Position numbers and translations under genes: made by a program. From NCBI GenBank assembly GCA_900772845.1, contig CAAGSD010000069.1, positions 1 to 20,524 of the forward strand: 20,524 bases of DNA, read 5' to 3'. This document shows positions 7,526 through 13,350 of this stretch, in pieces. The first letter of the stretch is position 1. Every line of letters starts with the position of its first letter. The notes beneath the pieces are model-generated. The model was given only the letters and a program-made list of their open reading frames with translations, ran no database searches and was not told the DNA's origin. Source of the DNA: Lachnospiraceae bacterium. GTDB lineage: Bacteria > Bacillota > Clostridia > Lachnospirales > Lachnospiraceae.

Positions 7526-7657
7526 TTTGTATTACAAATTTTCTTCCGACGGTCCGGATCCACACTGCAGTGTTTTCCATTTGTAATACAGAAATGAAAA
7601 TTTTGTATTACAAATCACCTGCAGAGTTGACCATGCTGCAGCGAAATTGTAATACAA
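7526..7657. promoter_or_regulatory. Four-site operator cluster upstream of Zot gene
   Basis: TTGTATTACAA-type sites are centred at 7532, 7586, 7608 and 7652 (the second and fourth read TTGTAATACA). The centre spacings of 54, 22 and 44 bp are near whole helical turns. The gap between the pVI-like gene and the Zot gene otherwise holds only a 12-bp palindrome ACACTGCAGTGT (7562-7573). A distinct promoter was not recognised. Confidence 0.65.
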
Positions 7658-7906
7658 CTATACAAGGGGAAGCACTTCCCAGATCGTCCGGATGATGGAA
7701 ACCAGGATCCGCCACACCTGCAGCACAGAGATAATAGCAAGGATCGGAACCACCTTTGCCCAGGGGAAGAAATACAAGGCAAAGCCCAGCACATCCAGGA
7801 ACCCGTTCAGGACAGAAAAATCCACTTCCAGGTTCATGACGGGAAGCTTGTCGAGAATCTTTTCAAGGAATGAAAATGCAATTCCCATAATGTTATCAGT
7901 AATCAA
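7658..7906 (-). CDS. Small membrane protein, pVI-like minor coat candidate
   Basis: An 82-aa protein with hydrophobic segments at about residues 35-60 and 55-78 separated by a short charged stretch (FFPWAKVVP). It starts at a TTG (7906) that overlaps the stop of the adsorption gene as TTGA, with GGAGGG seven bases upstream, so the two are translationally coupled. Position between the pIII-like and Zot/pI-like genes is that of gene VI in M13-type phages, whose product caps the virion end together with pIII. Sequence similarity alone does not prove this. Confidence 0.6.
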   Translation of the reverse strand: MITDNIMGIAFSFLEKILDKLPVMNLEVDFSVLNGFLDVLGFALYFFPWAKVVPILAIISVLQVWRILVSIIRTIWEVLPLV

Positions 7907-8817
7907 TCCACATCCCTCCCGGATATATCGATCGCACGGTCGGCAGTCATACCCATACCATGAATGATCTCAGGGATACGCTTGTAGGCATGCCACAAGA
8001 AGTGCACCCAGATGATCCCGGCAAGCAGGTTATCAACCAGAGGTTTATATTCTGCATACCAGGAGAAGTCAATAGTTACTTTACCGGCTTTACCCCAGCC
8101 GTAAGCACCGCGGTAGGCTCCCAGATCCAGAGTAACAACCGGCGCTTTTGTACCGGCAGCGTTCTGCAGGAAGTTGATCAGATGCTCACCGTACCCGGTC
8201 ACACTCTCCACAAAGGCGAACTTGCTGTTGATGTGTTCCAGACGCTCGTTCATAAGATCGGCATCCGGCACGAAAAAATACTCGAAGAGAGATTTCATCT
8301 TCTTATAGATGGCAAGCGGGATCTCTACAACGATATAATCCCGAATGTCCATAAGCTTCTGGAACAGATCGGCGAACTTGTCCAGAAAGAACTGTCGGAT
8401 CTCAGCCGTCCAGTTAAAAAATTTCTTCCAGTTATCGGCTCCGAAGTCGATCAGCTCCTTGATCTTGGCGAAGAACAGCTGTCGGAAGTCTGCCGTCCAG
8501 TCTAATAAATCCTTAAGCTTGCCGATCACTGCGTCCTGCAGATCGGCAAACTTGTCCAGGAGGTTCCCCCAGAACCGGGTCACCAGGTTATCGGATTCTT
8601 TCAGGGCTGCTATGAAATCATCACGCAACGCAACGATCTTGTCTAAGATCTTGCCTAAGCCCGATGCAATAGCGTTAATAGAAGACGCAATCCCTTCCGT
8701 AATCCCAGACAACCAGCCAGAAACAGTATCGATAATGGTATCAGTAAGATCACTTCCTTCAGTGCTTCCTCCGGTGCCGCCCCCTTCACTGCCGCTACCA
8801 GAGGAGGCGGACCCGGA
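7903..8817 (-). CDS. pIII-like adsorption protein, C-terminal part (-1 frame)
   Basis: This open frame begins only at the T7 tract: a TGA stop lies just upstream in the same frame. It continues for 304 residues from the shift. It starts with a glycine-rich linker (GSGSEGGGTGGSTEGSD), the hallmark of inovirus pIII proteins. Then come amphipathic helical repeats (LLDWTADFRQLFFAKIKELI, then FFNWTAEIRQFFLDKFADLF) and a C-terminal hydrophobic segment (LLAGIIWVHFLWHAY) followed by basic residues. The first possible internal start is a TTG at 8712 without a good ribosome site, which would lose the linker. I therefore read it as the second half of a 472-aa frameshift product whose first half starts at 9320. 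Confidence 0.75.
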   Translation of the reverse strand, partial: SGSASSGSGSEGGGTGGSTEGSDLTDTIIDTVSGWLSGITEGIASSINAIASGLGKILDKIVALRDDFIAALKESDNLVTRFWGNLLDKFADLQDAVIGKLKDLLDWTADFRQLFFAKIKELIDFGADNWKKFFNWTAEIRQFFLDKFADLFQKLMDIRDYIVVEIPLAIYKKMKSLFEYFFVPDADLMNERLEHINSKFAFVESVTGYGEHLINFLQNAAGTKAPVVTLDLGAYRGAYGWGKAGKVTIDFSWYAEYKPLVDNLLAGIIWVHFLWHAYKRIPEIIHGMGMTADRAIDISGRDVD

Positions 8818-9320
8818 AAAAAACTTTCATACTCAGAAGAAACAGCCTTATAATTACTTTCACTACCTTTAGTAACTGTTTTATAGTTAGAAATTACATA
8901 AGCAGTCGCATTACCACTAACACCATATAAATTTGGATTTGTAGAAGATGTAGTAGAAGTATTTCCTTTAGTAACTACACCATTAGATAACTTAAGTTCA
9001 TAATACTTCACTGGATCAGATGTATAACCGGTATAAAGCTGGATATAAGAAGCACTGCTCGAATCATTTCGATCATAAAAAGGAACATTAGAAACATAAA
9101 CCTTAACAATAGAATAAGTACCATAGGAGCACGAGAGAAGAACGCCGACAAAAGGAAAATTTTCATCACTGTTATTTTTTAGATACTCTTTATACGGGGT
9201 AAAGTCACTACTTAGGCACTCATCCAAGGAATTACCTGCAGCGCTTACCGTCAGGCAGCTTCCCATCACCATCACCAGGGCAAGGAGCAGCGGAGCAATA
9301 CGCTTTAATAATTTCTTCAT
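8655..9320 (-). CDS. pIII-like adsorption protein, N-terminal part (0 frame)
   Basis: The zero-frame reading gives 221 aa. Residues 1-28 are a clear signal peptide (MKKLLKR, a hydrophobic core LLLALVMVMGSCL, cleavage after VSA). Residues 29-165 form an exported Ser/Thr/Tyr-rich domain, a plausible receptor-binding part. At residue 168 the frame meets a T_TTT_TTT slip site. Continuing in frame gives 53 more residues with a hydrophobic stretch (VILLIPLSILFLAGCLGL), so a short membrane-anchored form could exist. Shifting -1 instead fuses to the Gly-rich linker and C-terminal domain (total 472 aa, near the 424 aa of M13 pIII). GGAGGT precedes the ATG at 9320. Confidence 0.75.
   Translation of the reverse strand: MKKLLKRIAPLLLALVMVMGSCLTVSAAGNSLDECLSSDFTPYKEYLKNNSDENFPFVGVLLSCSYGTYSIVKVYVSNVPFYDRNDSSSASYIQLYTGYTSDPVKYYELKLSNGVVTKGNTSTTSSTNPNLYGVSGNATAYVISNYKTVTKGSESNYKAVSSEYESFFPGPPPLVAAVKGAAPEEALKEVILLIPLSILFLAGCLGLRKGLRLLLTLLHRA
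8760..8823 (-). promoter_or_regulatory. Candidate programmed -1 frameshift signal
   Basis: On the minus strand the zero frame reads AG[T TTT TTT] CCG, an exact X_XXY_YYZ slippery heptamer (8823 to 8817). Six bases later an 8-bp GC stem can form (CCGCCTCC at 8810-8803 with GGGGGCGG at 8784-8777, one G-U), with an 18-nt loop. CAGTG in the loop (8791-8787) can pair with CACTG downstream (8764-8760), giving an H-type pseudoknot. This is the standard geometry of bacterial and viral -1 frameshift sites. A plain indel or phase-variable tract remains possible. Confidence 0.65.
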
Positions 9321-9337
9321 AGAAAATCACCTCCAAA

Positions 9338-9373
9338 GAAAAAAAGAGCCAGGAGCTAAAGAGCCCCTAGCTC
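9338..9373 (-). terminator. Rho-independent terminator after coat gene
   Basis: On the minus strand GAGCTAGGGGCT pairs with AGCTCCTGGCTC (two G-U pairs, 9373-9346), followed by a run of T (9345-9338). It separates the major-coat candidate gene from the adsorption gene, like the central terminator after gene VIII in M13-type phages, which lets coat protein far exceed pIII. Confidence 0.85.
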
Positions 9374-9394
9374 AGTGAACAAGAAACAGATAAA

Positions 9395-9595
9395 TTACGC
9401 TGCGCGCAGCACGCCGGTAACGAAGCTGATACCTTTTCTGATACCAATAAAGGTAATCATGACAGGCAGACACACGGGAAGCACTCCGATGATCTCATCC
9501 AGAACCCCGCTCATCATCTCCTGGGTTACAACTTTGCTGAGAACGCCGCCTGCAGAACTGGATGCAGCAGCGGCAAATAAAGCTACATTAGGCAT
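9395..9595 (-). CDS. Candidate major coat protein (pVIII-like)
   Basis: A 66-aa protein with the build of a filamentous phage major coat subunit. A small-residue-rich N-terminus (ALFAAAASSSAGG) is followed by a short amphipathic stretch with acidic residues. A hydrophobic membrane segment spans about residues 33-52 (VLDEIIGVLPVCLPVMITFI), and the C-terminus is basic (R53, K54, R64) to face the DNA. AAAGGAG lies six bases before the ATG. It is followed at once by a strong terminator and then the pIII-like gene, exactly the gene VIII position. The N-terminus is not a classical cleavable signal peptide, so whether it is processed is unclear. The small membrane proteins nearby are alternatives. 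Confidence 0.7.
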   Translation of the reverse strand: MPNVALFAAAASSSAGGVLSKVVTQEMMSGVLDEIIGVLPVCLPVMITFIGIRKGISFVTGVLRAA

Positions 9596-9612
9596 ATTAA
9601 ACTCCTTTCTGC

Positions 9613-9650
9613 ATCAGGATAAAGAGCCGGCCATGCTGCAGGATCCTGAT
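9613..9650. other. 8-bp dyad in the coat gene leader
   Basis: ATCAGGAT (9613-9620) and ATCCTGAT (9643-9650) can pair in the 70-bp spacer upstream of the coat gene. Within it, CCATGCTGCAG (9631-9641) also occurs at 7631-7641. No known function is recognised. It could stabilise the abundant coat mRNA. Confidence 0.35.
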
Positions 9651-9665
9651 CTAAAAAATGATTGG

Positions 9666-10109
9666 TTAGAAAAAGATCTTGAAAAACTTGTATACATAAT
9701 TTAGCAGTCCCACCACTACAATGATGAGGAGAAAGCTAATGCATGCCTCATTTTGTTCCTGAATGCGGGCATTCTGCTCGATCAGGGTCTCCGAATTGGC
9801 AAGAAGCTGCTCATAGTATTCGGAGTAATCTGCCGACTCTGCGATGACGGTGCTGTAGGGAGCACCGCCAACGGCATCACCGGAGCTGACGGATTCGGGA
9901 GTCGAAGCATCAGAGCTTGAATACATCGTGCCGTCAGGTGTGAGATATATGATCTTGACAGAGTCCTCTACAGATCCGGGATCCTGATCAGCGGCAACCG
10001 TCTCATCGGTCTCTTCCGTCACGGTTACATCCGTCACGGTCTCCTCCGCAGCTGATTCCTCCGGAAGTGCTTCTGTAGAAGCAGGGATAGTCATATCTTC
10101 CATGGGCAT
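9666..10109 (-). CDS. Tail-anchored acidic membrane protein
   Basis: A 147-aa protein of unknown function. Residues 1-85 are acidic and low in complexity (rich in Glu, Asp, Thr, Ser, Val). Residues about 90-120 look like a short coiled coil (EYYEQLLANSETLIEQNARI). Residues 123-141 form a single membrane segment (FLLIIVVVGLLNYVYKFF) with a basic tail. There is no signal peptide. The ATG overlaps the upstream stop as TAATG, so the two are coupled. Its place directly before the coat gene suggests a minor virion or assembly protein, comparable in position to genes VII/IX, but similarity was not recognised. Confidence 0.6.
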   Translation of the reverse strand: MPMEDMTIPASTEALPEESAAEETVTDVTVTEETDETVAADQDPGSVEDSVKIIYLTPDGTMYSSSDASTPESVSSGDAVGGAPYSTVIAESADYSEYYEQLLANSETLIEQNARIQEQNEACISFLLIIVVVGLLNYVYKFFKIFF

Positions 10110-10588
10110 TACTTGGATTCTTTGGAATCCTTAGCAGATGCCTTAACGGATTCGGGCAGGGGCGGAGGTGTCACCACGTTGCTGGTGACAGGTTCCGGCT
10201 CCTGGGATGCGATCATGCCGGGAACAACAAAGCCGGGTACATGATGCTGGGTAATCCGCACCATATCGACAAAGGCAACATCACGCAGACGCAGCACCGG
10301 TTTACCGTCTCCACCGGTTGCCAGCTCGAAAGTGCCCTCATAGAGCGCCGGAGCTACCGGGATCTTGACACGGAGACTTGCATCGATGGATGCTTTGGAA
10401 CGCTGCACGCCTACCGGCTTGGAGACATCCCACTGATTATCCTCTAACAGCTTCTCACCGGAATCGCCCCAGAACAGGTAATGCACGGATGTGCCCTGCA
10501 TAGCCTGACCCTGTTCGGTGACCATGCTGTAGCTGTTTGCGAAAAGTACCAGAATCTTTGCTTTTGTAGTTACGCCTGAAATATCCAT
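10109..10588 (-). CDS. Candidate phage ssDNA-binding protein
   Basis: A 159-aa soluble protein. Residues 1-112 are rich in beta-strand-forming segments (AKILVLFANSY, SVHYLFWGD, SLRVKIPVAP, LYEGTFELAT, VLRLRDVAFVDMVRI), compatible with an OB-like fold. Residues 113-159 are Pro/Ser/Lys-rich and disordered, ending in a charged tail. Filamentous phages need an ssDNA-binding protein (gene V) that coats the genome before export, and this is the best candidate by size, soluble nature and position upstream of the coat genes. GGAGG lies nine bases before the ATG. The assignment is an inference; no diagnostic motif was seen. Confidence 0.5.
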   Translation of the reverse strand: MDISGVTTKAKILVLFANSYSMVTEQGQAMQGTSVHYLFWGDSGEKLLEDNQWDVSKPVGVQRSKASIDASLRVKIPVAPALYEGTFELATGGDGKPVLRLRDVAFVDMVRITQHHVPGFVVPGMIASQEPEPVTSNVVTPPPLPESVKASAKDSKESK

Positions 10589-10591
10589 AAG

Positions 10592-10819
10592 TTAATCCTC
10601 CTGATTGTAAAATGGGTTGGCAGCAACCAGATCTATATGGCGCTGCTTCTCGGTCTGGTAACGATAGCGGTACCAGTCCATTAAGTTGTTATAGTCTCTG
10701 TAAGGTCCGGTAGCACGTGCCACCCGGTAAAGATGCTGCGGAGTTACGCAGTACCGGATATTGAGCCAGTCCCGAAAGGACGGGAAACCGTCCTCCGGCA
10801 GAAAAAATCCCGGCTCCAT
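10592..10819 (-). CDS. Small prophage protein of unknown function
   Basis: A 75-aa, Tyr/Arg-rich soluble protein (for example YRVARATGPYRDYNNLMDWY). It lies three bases before the next gene and two bases after the preceding one, in a tight minus-strand operon with the candidate ssDNA-binding and coat genes. No strong ribosome site precedes its ATG, so it probably depends on coupling with the upstream gene. I recognise no family. Confidence 0.6.
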   Translation of the reverse strand: MEPGFFLPEDGFPSFRDWLNIRYCVTPQHLYRVARATGPYRDYNNLMDWYRYRYQTEKQRHIDLVAANPFYNQED

Positions 10820-10821
10820 GG

Positions 10822-11076
10822 CTAAAAGAACAGATGCAGGAACTCGTCATAGTAGCCGAGCAGGAAGAACGTTATCATGTCGGCGACCATGAGGATCAGC
10901 GCTGCAATGTTGAGGGAAAGTGTCAGCTCCTTACAGTGCTTTACACTACCGGGTGCCTGTTTGTTCTTCTTTGCCAGGTATTCCGATACGCAGTACAGGA
11001 TAACACCTGCCACACCGACCATGACCAGGATCGGCAGCTGGAAACGTTGAAAAAGTACGAATGTGAACTGTAACAT
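10822..11076 (-). CDS. Small two-TM membrane protein
   Basis: An 84-aa protein with two hydrophobic helices at about residues 12-33 (PILVMVGVAGVILYCVSEYL) and 53-75 (LNIAALILMVADMITFFLLG), joined by a basic loop (AKKNKQ..KHCK). The ATG at 11076 is preferred to a GTG at 11085 because AAGGAG lies about 8 bases upstream. It is the first gene of the structural operon, directly downstream of the large non-coding palindromic region. The function is unknown: virion end protein, assembly factor or superinfection-exclusion protein are possibilities. Confidence 0.65.
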   Translation of the reverse strand: MLQFTFVLFQRFQLPILVMVGVAGVILYCVSEYLAKKNKQAPGSVKHCKELTLSLNIAALILMVADMITFFLLGYYDEFLHLFF

Positions 11077-11716
11077 GTGATACACTCCTTATTTTGGGGT
11101 TGCCCAGCGGTTACGCTTGCTCTCCGCGCGGGGCGGCGCCGCCGCTCCGGTTCCGGGGGTTCTCCGGGATCCCGTGAGGCGGGGCACGGCGCAGGGCGCC
11201 GCAGGGACAACGAAAGTCGACAACTACGGCTGGCCGGAAGTCTGCTGCAGCCCGGGGGAGCGAAGGGCAGAGCCGTGCAAACGTTGGATAACTCCCAGGT
11301 TGCCATGGATAACCATGTGCACGGCTCATGCACAAGGCGTGCATAACGGTGCGGCGTGTTATACACGCCTTGTACACAACCCGCACACAAGGTTACCCAC
11401 GGCAACCTGAGACGGGAGTTATCCACCCGTTTACACAGCTCCGATGACGCTCCACGGCATCCAGCAAAGACCGTCCGACCGGTTAACAACTTCTTTGGGT
11501 GCGGCTGCCGGAGGAAGGCCCCGCCTTTTAGGGATCCCCCGGGACACTTTGGACAGGTACGGCGGCGCCGCCCCGCGCGCGCTTACCCTGACCGCTCTCA
11601 CATGCCCCAAAGAAGCAGATTGATCTATATAAAAGACAGATCCGGCACTTTCCGACCGATTCCGAAGCCGATCCTGCGACAGATCTGTCTGTCAGCTTTA
11701 TCAGGCCACGCCGGAT
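11077..11716. other. Non-coding giant inverted repeat, candidate phage origin
   Basis: This 640-bp stretch holds no credible gene. It is a nested inverted repeat centred near 11352. The inner part (11275-11436) folds as a ~160-nt hairpin. Farther out both sides carry GCGCGGGGCGGCGCCGCC (about 11126 left, complement about 11560-11580 right), GGATCCC and AGGCGGGGC in mirrored order. GGATAACTCCC and its complement, plus TTATACACG and TTATCCACC, resemble DnaA boxes. GC content is much above the neighbours. Such a structure suits the origin and/or packaging signal of an ssDNA phage. Confidence 0.6.
11275..11436. repeat. Inner ~160-nt hairpin
   Basis: GTG.AAACG..GGATAACTCCC..AGGTTGCC..GG.TAACC in the left arm is matched by the complement of GGTTACCC..GGCAACCT..GGGAGTTATCC..CGTTTACAC in the right arm. 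Toward the centre ACAAGGCGTG.ATAAC is mirrored by GT.TATACACGCCTTGT. The arms are about 78 bp with a few mismatches and short insertions. The apex is near GGTGCGGC (11348-11355). Confidence 0.8.
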
Positions 11717-12007
11717 CTAAGTAAATGGCAGCTTATCGATCTCATCCACTGCATGATACAGGTGCATCAGAATGAGTTGGATCCGATAGATATCATCATT
11801 CAGATCTTCAAGCTTCTGATATCTTTCTTTTAAAGTGCTTTCGTACCATGCCAGGTTCTCAGCACGCTGCTGATCACCGTCCCTGACTTCACGGAGCAGG
11901 GTGACCAGCTTGGAAGTAAAGTTATCACCGGGCTGCTGCTCGACGTAGTCAACAACATCCGACGGCAAGCGTAGACTCTTGGAGATCAGTTCGTTACTAA
12001 AGATCAA
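11717..12007 (-). CDS. Ribbon-helix-helix-like small DNA-binding protein
   Basis: A 96-aa protein. Residues 9-45 (SKSLRLPSDVVDYV, then NFTSKLVTLLREV) have the strand-helix-helix pattern of ribbon-helix-helix repressors. Residues about 48-85 are charged and likely coiled coil. The TTG start at 12007 overlaps the previous stop (TTGA) and has GGGAGGTG at good spacing. It lies just upstream of the giant palindrome. It could bind the origin or the TTGTATTACAA operators, or control copy number; this is an inference. Confidence 0.6.
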   Translation of the reverse strand: MIFSNELISKSLRLPSDVVDYVEQQPGDNFTSKLVTLLREVRDGDQQRAENLAWYESTLKERYQKLEDLNDDIYRIQLILMHLYHAVDEIDKLPFT

Positions 12008-12291
12008 ACCGGATCACCTCCCGGCAGCTCCGCAAAGGATAGCTGATCGCCACAGGCTGCTTTGCGCTTTTCTTCTGCTTGTTTCATGTATGCATCATAC
12101 AAATCCAGCATCTCCTTCATGCTTTCAGAGGAGCGGATCAACATCTGTCCCTGATCGGAAAAGCTATACAGCTTATAGAAGATCATGTCAGGATCAGACT
12201 GCAGTCGCTCTACCACAACATGAAGCGTACACGCATCCACTGATACAATGCGATCACAACGATATAAACTAACATGCACATCAATTAACAT
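12004..12291 (-). CDS. Early prophage protein of unknown function
   Basis: A 95-aa protein, first gene of the minus-strand operon, facing away from the XRE regulator. It has a likely beta-rich N-terminal part (LIDVHVSLYRCDRIVSVDAC) and a helical C-terminal half. The ATG at 12291 is preferred to the adjacent upstream TTG (12294) because of GTGAGGT upstream. It overlaps the ribbon-helix-helix gene by four bases. I recognise no family. Confidence 0.6.
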   Translation of the reverse strand: MLIDVHVSLYRCDRIVSVDACTLHVVVERLQSDPDMIFYKLYSFSDQGQMLIRSSESMKEMLDLYDAYMKQAEEKRKAACGDQLSFAELPGGDPV

Positions 12292-12369
12292 CAAACAACC
12301 TCACTTTCTTTTTCTCCGGTTCGGCTCCTTATAAGGCTTACCATTGCCGGGCTATACTTTCTAACGCGT

Positions 12370-12489
12370 TTGTGTTACAATCGAGTATATATACTTTAGT
12401 AAAACAAAGTGTTTTGAACAATTTGTATTACAAGATTTAGTATAATAGCCATATGGCTAAAAGTCAACAGAAAAGTAGCCACACGCCTA
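12370..12489. promoter_or_regulatory. Divergent control region with two operator families
   Basis: Between the early operon and the XRE gene (12292-12511) are TTGTGTTACAA (12370-12380) and TTGTATTACAA (12423-12433), 53 bp apart. A -10 box TATAAT (12441-12446) for the XRE gene follows, overlapped by the perfect 14-bp palindrome TAGCCATATGGCTA (12446-12459), with a weaker copy TAGCCACACGCCTA at 12476-12489. On the minus strand TTGTAA at the first site and TATAGC 18 bp away may form the early promoter, with the operator over its -35. Confidence 0.65.
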
Positions 12490-12511
12490 ATTATTTTTTG
12501 AGGGATATTTA

Positions 12512-12841
12512 ATGGACATTGTAGAAAGAATAAAAGAGAAAAGTAAGGAAAAAGGCACGAATTTCTCAAAATTAGAAAGAGAACTTGGCTTTGGAAATGG
12601 TGTTATAAGACGTTGGAATGAGAGAAAGCCAGGAGCAGAGCAGGTCTATAAAGTAGCCATATGCCTAAATACTACAGTAGAATGGCTGCTTACTGGTAAA
12701 GAGTCCGGGAACCTGACACCGGAGGAGCAGCTTCTAGTTGATCACTACCGCCGGGCAGACAATCGAGGAAAGCGCAGCATTATGAGAACAGCGGAGAGCG
12801 AAAGCGCGGAACTGGAGTCATCGACTTCCAAACTTGGATAA
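12512..12841 (+). CDS. XRE-family prophage repressor
   Basis: A 109-aa regulator with an N-terminal helix-turn-helix of the Cro/CI type (about residues 5-62: VERIKEKSKEKG, FSKLERELGFGNGVIRRWNE, VYKVAICLNTTVEWLLTGKE). The short C-terminal tail has no peptidase domain, so induction would not work by LexA-style self-cleavage. GAGGG lies upstream of the ATG. It is transcribed divergently from the whole phage operon, as expected for a lysogeny repressor. The palindrome TAGCCATATGGCTA overlaps its promoter, and a near copy TAGCCATATGCCTA sits inside its own coding sequence (12654-12667), pointing to autoregulation. Confidence 0.85.
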   Translation: MDIVERIKEKSKEKGTNFSKLERELGFGNGVIRRWNERKPGAEQVYKVAICLNTTVEWLLTGKESGNLTPEEQLLVDHYRRADNRGKRSIMRTAESESAELESSTSKLG

Positions 12842-12852
12842 ATAACCACAAG

Positions 12853-12916
12853 CTGTAATACAAAAATATAAAATTATAAAGAGTTATAAAGAAATATAAA
12901 GCATTATGTAATACAA
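12853..12916. promoter_or_regulatory. Operator pair between repressor and TA module
   Basis: CTGTAATACAA (12853-12863) and ATGTAATACAA (12906-12916) are centred 53 bp apart and flank an AT-rich stretch with repeated TATAAAG. The second site lies 7 bp upstream of the -35 of the antitoxin RNA promoter. Confidence 0.6.
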
Positions 12917-12923
12917 ATTTTTC

Positions 12924-13019
12924 TTTACATTCCCGGGAACCCGTGTTATATTGACCTTAGAGAAGTGATAAGAAGATCCAAGACGCAGAAAACCCCGGGA
13001 TGCGACCCCGGGGCTTTTT
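12924..13019 (+). ncRNA. Antitoxin RNA 1 (Fst/par-like) with promoter
   Basis: The promoter is TTTACA (12924-12929), 17 bp, TATATT (12947-12952). The transcript should begin near 12959 and end at the hairpin CCCCGGG/CCCGGGG plus T5 (12993-13019), about 60 nt. Positions 12965-12987 repeat, with 20 of 23 matches, the sequence 13109-13131 covering the toxin start codon, so the RNA is complementary to the toxin translation start. The terminator works on both strands and is shared with the convergent toxin mRNA. Confidence 0.75.
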
Positions 13020-13038
13020 GTATCTAGGCTGGCTGTTG

Positions 13039-13125
13039 CTATTCATCTCTGTCCAGCCATTTGCATATGTAGTAAGCTACTACACTTGCTATAACAGAGA
13101 GAATGAATGTGATAAGAATGTCCAT
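13039..13125 (-). CDS. Type I toxin 1, 28-aa membrane peptide
   Basis: A 28-residue peptide with a single membrane helix (ILITFILSVIASVVAYYIC) and a charged C-terminus (KWLDRDE), the layout of Fst/TxpA-type toxins that damage the membrane. AAGGAGG lies upstream of the ATG at 13125. Its promoter is TTTACG (13195-13190), 17 bp, TATAAT (13172-13167). The 5' leader can fold over the ribosome site (CTCTTTCC with GGAAGGAG). Expression is likely blocked by antitoxin RNA 1. Toxicity is inferred from the architecture. Confidence 0.75.
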   Translation of the reverse strand: MDILITFILSVIASVVAYYICKWLDRDE

Positions 13126-13246
13126 GACGCACCTCCTTCCTGCTGGAAAGAGTCAACAGCATGCCTATTATATCACACGGTTCTAATCGCGTAAACCGCC
13201 AAAAAGGAGCAAAAAACGCAATAAAAAGAGGCTCTGGAAGCCTTTT

Positions 13247-13291
13247 CTCTTAATCAGGGTGTCCAGGGTTCGAGCCCCTGGCGGTGCACTC
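13247..13291 (+). repeat. attR of the prophage (also left end of unit 2)
   Basis: Identical over 45 bp to 3770-3814, from the tRNA anticodon loop to just past the tRNA end. It is not a functional tRNA because the 5' half is missing. It ends the prophage directly after toxin-antitoxin module 1 and opens the first mini-unit. Confidence 0.9.
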
Positions 13292-13350
13292 GAGAGAATC
13301 GTTTTTGGAGACATAGGAGCTCCGGGGACGGTTCTTTTTTTGGTTTTAAT

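Larger units (their letters stand above)
3770..13291. mobile_element. Inovirus (filamentous phage) prophage
   Basis: A ~9.5-kb element bounded by 45-bp direct repeats in tRNA-Lys. It encodes an integrase, a replication initiator, a Zot/pI-type assembly ATPase, a 66-aa coat candidate, a split adsorption protein with signal peptide and Gly-rich linker, several tiny membrane proteins, an XRE repressor and a toxin-antitoxin module. There are no head, tail, portal, terminase or lysis genes. The gene order matches filamentous phages. No secretin (pIV) gene is present, as expected for a host with one membrane. Virion production is an inference. Confidence 0.85.

Noticed and set aside
7960..8872. Plus-strand frames of 175-181 codons opposite the adsorption gene
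   Set aside because: They are antisense shadows; the minus-strand frames have the signal peptide, linker, coupling and ribosome sites.
8655..9320. Split adsorption gene as a simple pseudogene
   Set aside because: The slip heptamer is in exact frame, the second frame opens right there, and a stem/pseudoknot sits at the usual distance. A mutation is still possible and is stated as the alternative.
11077..11716. Several overlapping open frames of about 90-180 codons on both strands
   Set aside because: They arise from high GC and the inverted repeat, lack ribosome sites and give Arg/Pro/Gly-rich low-complexity products.
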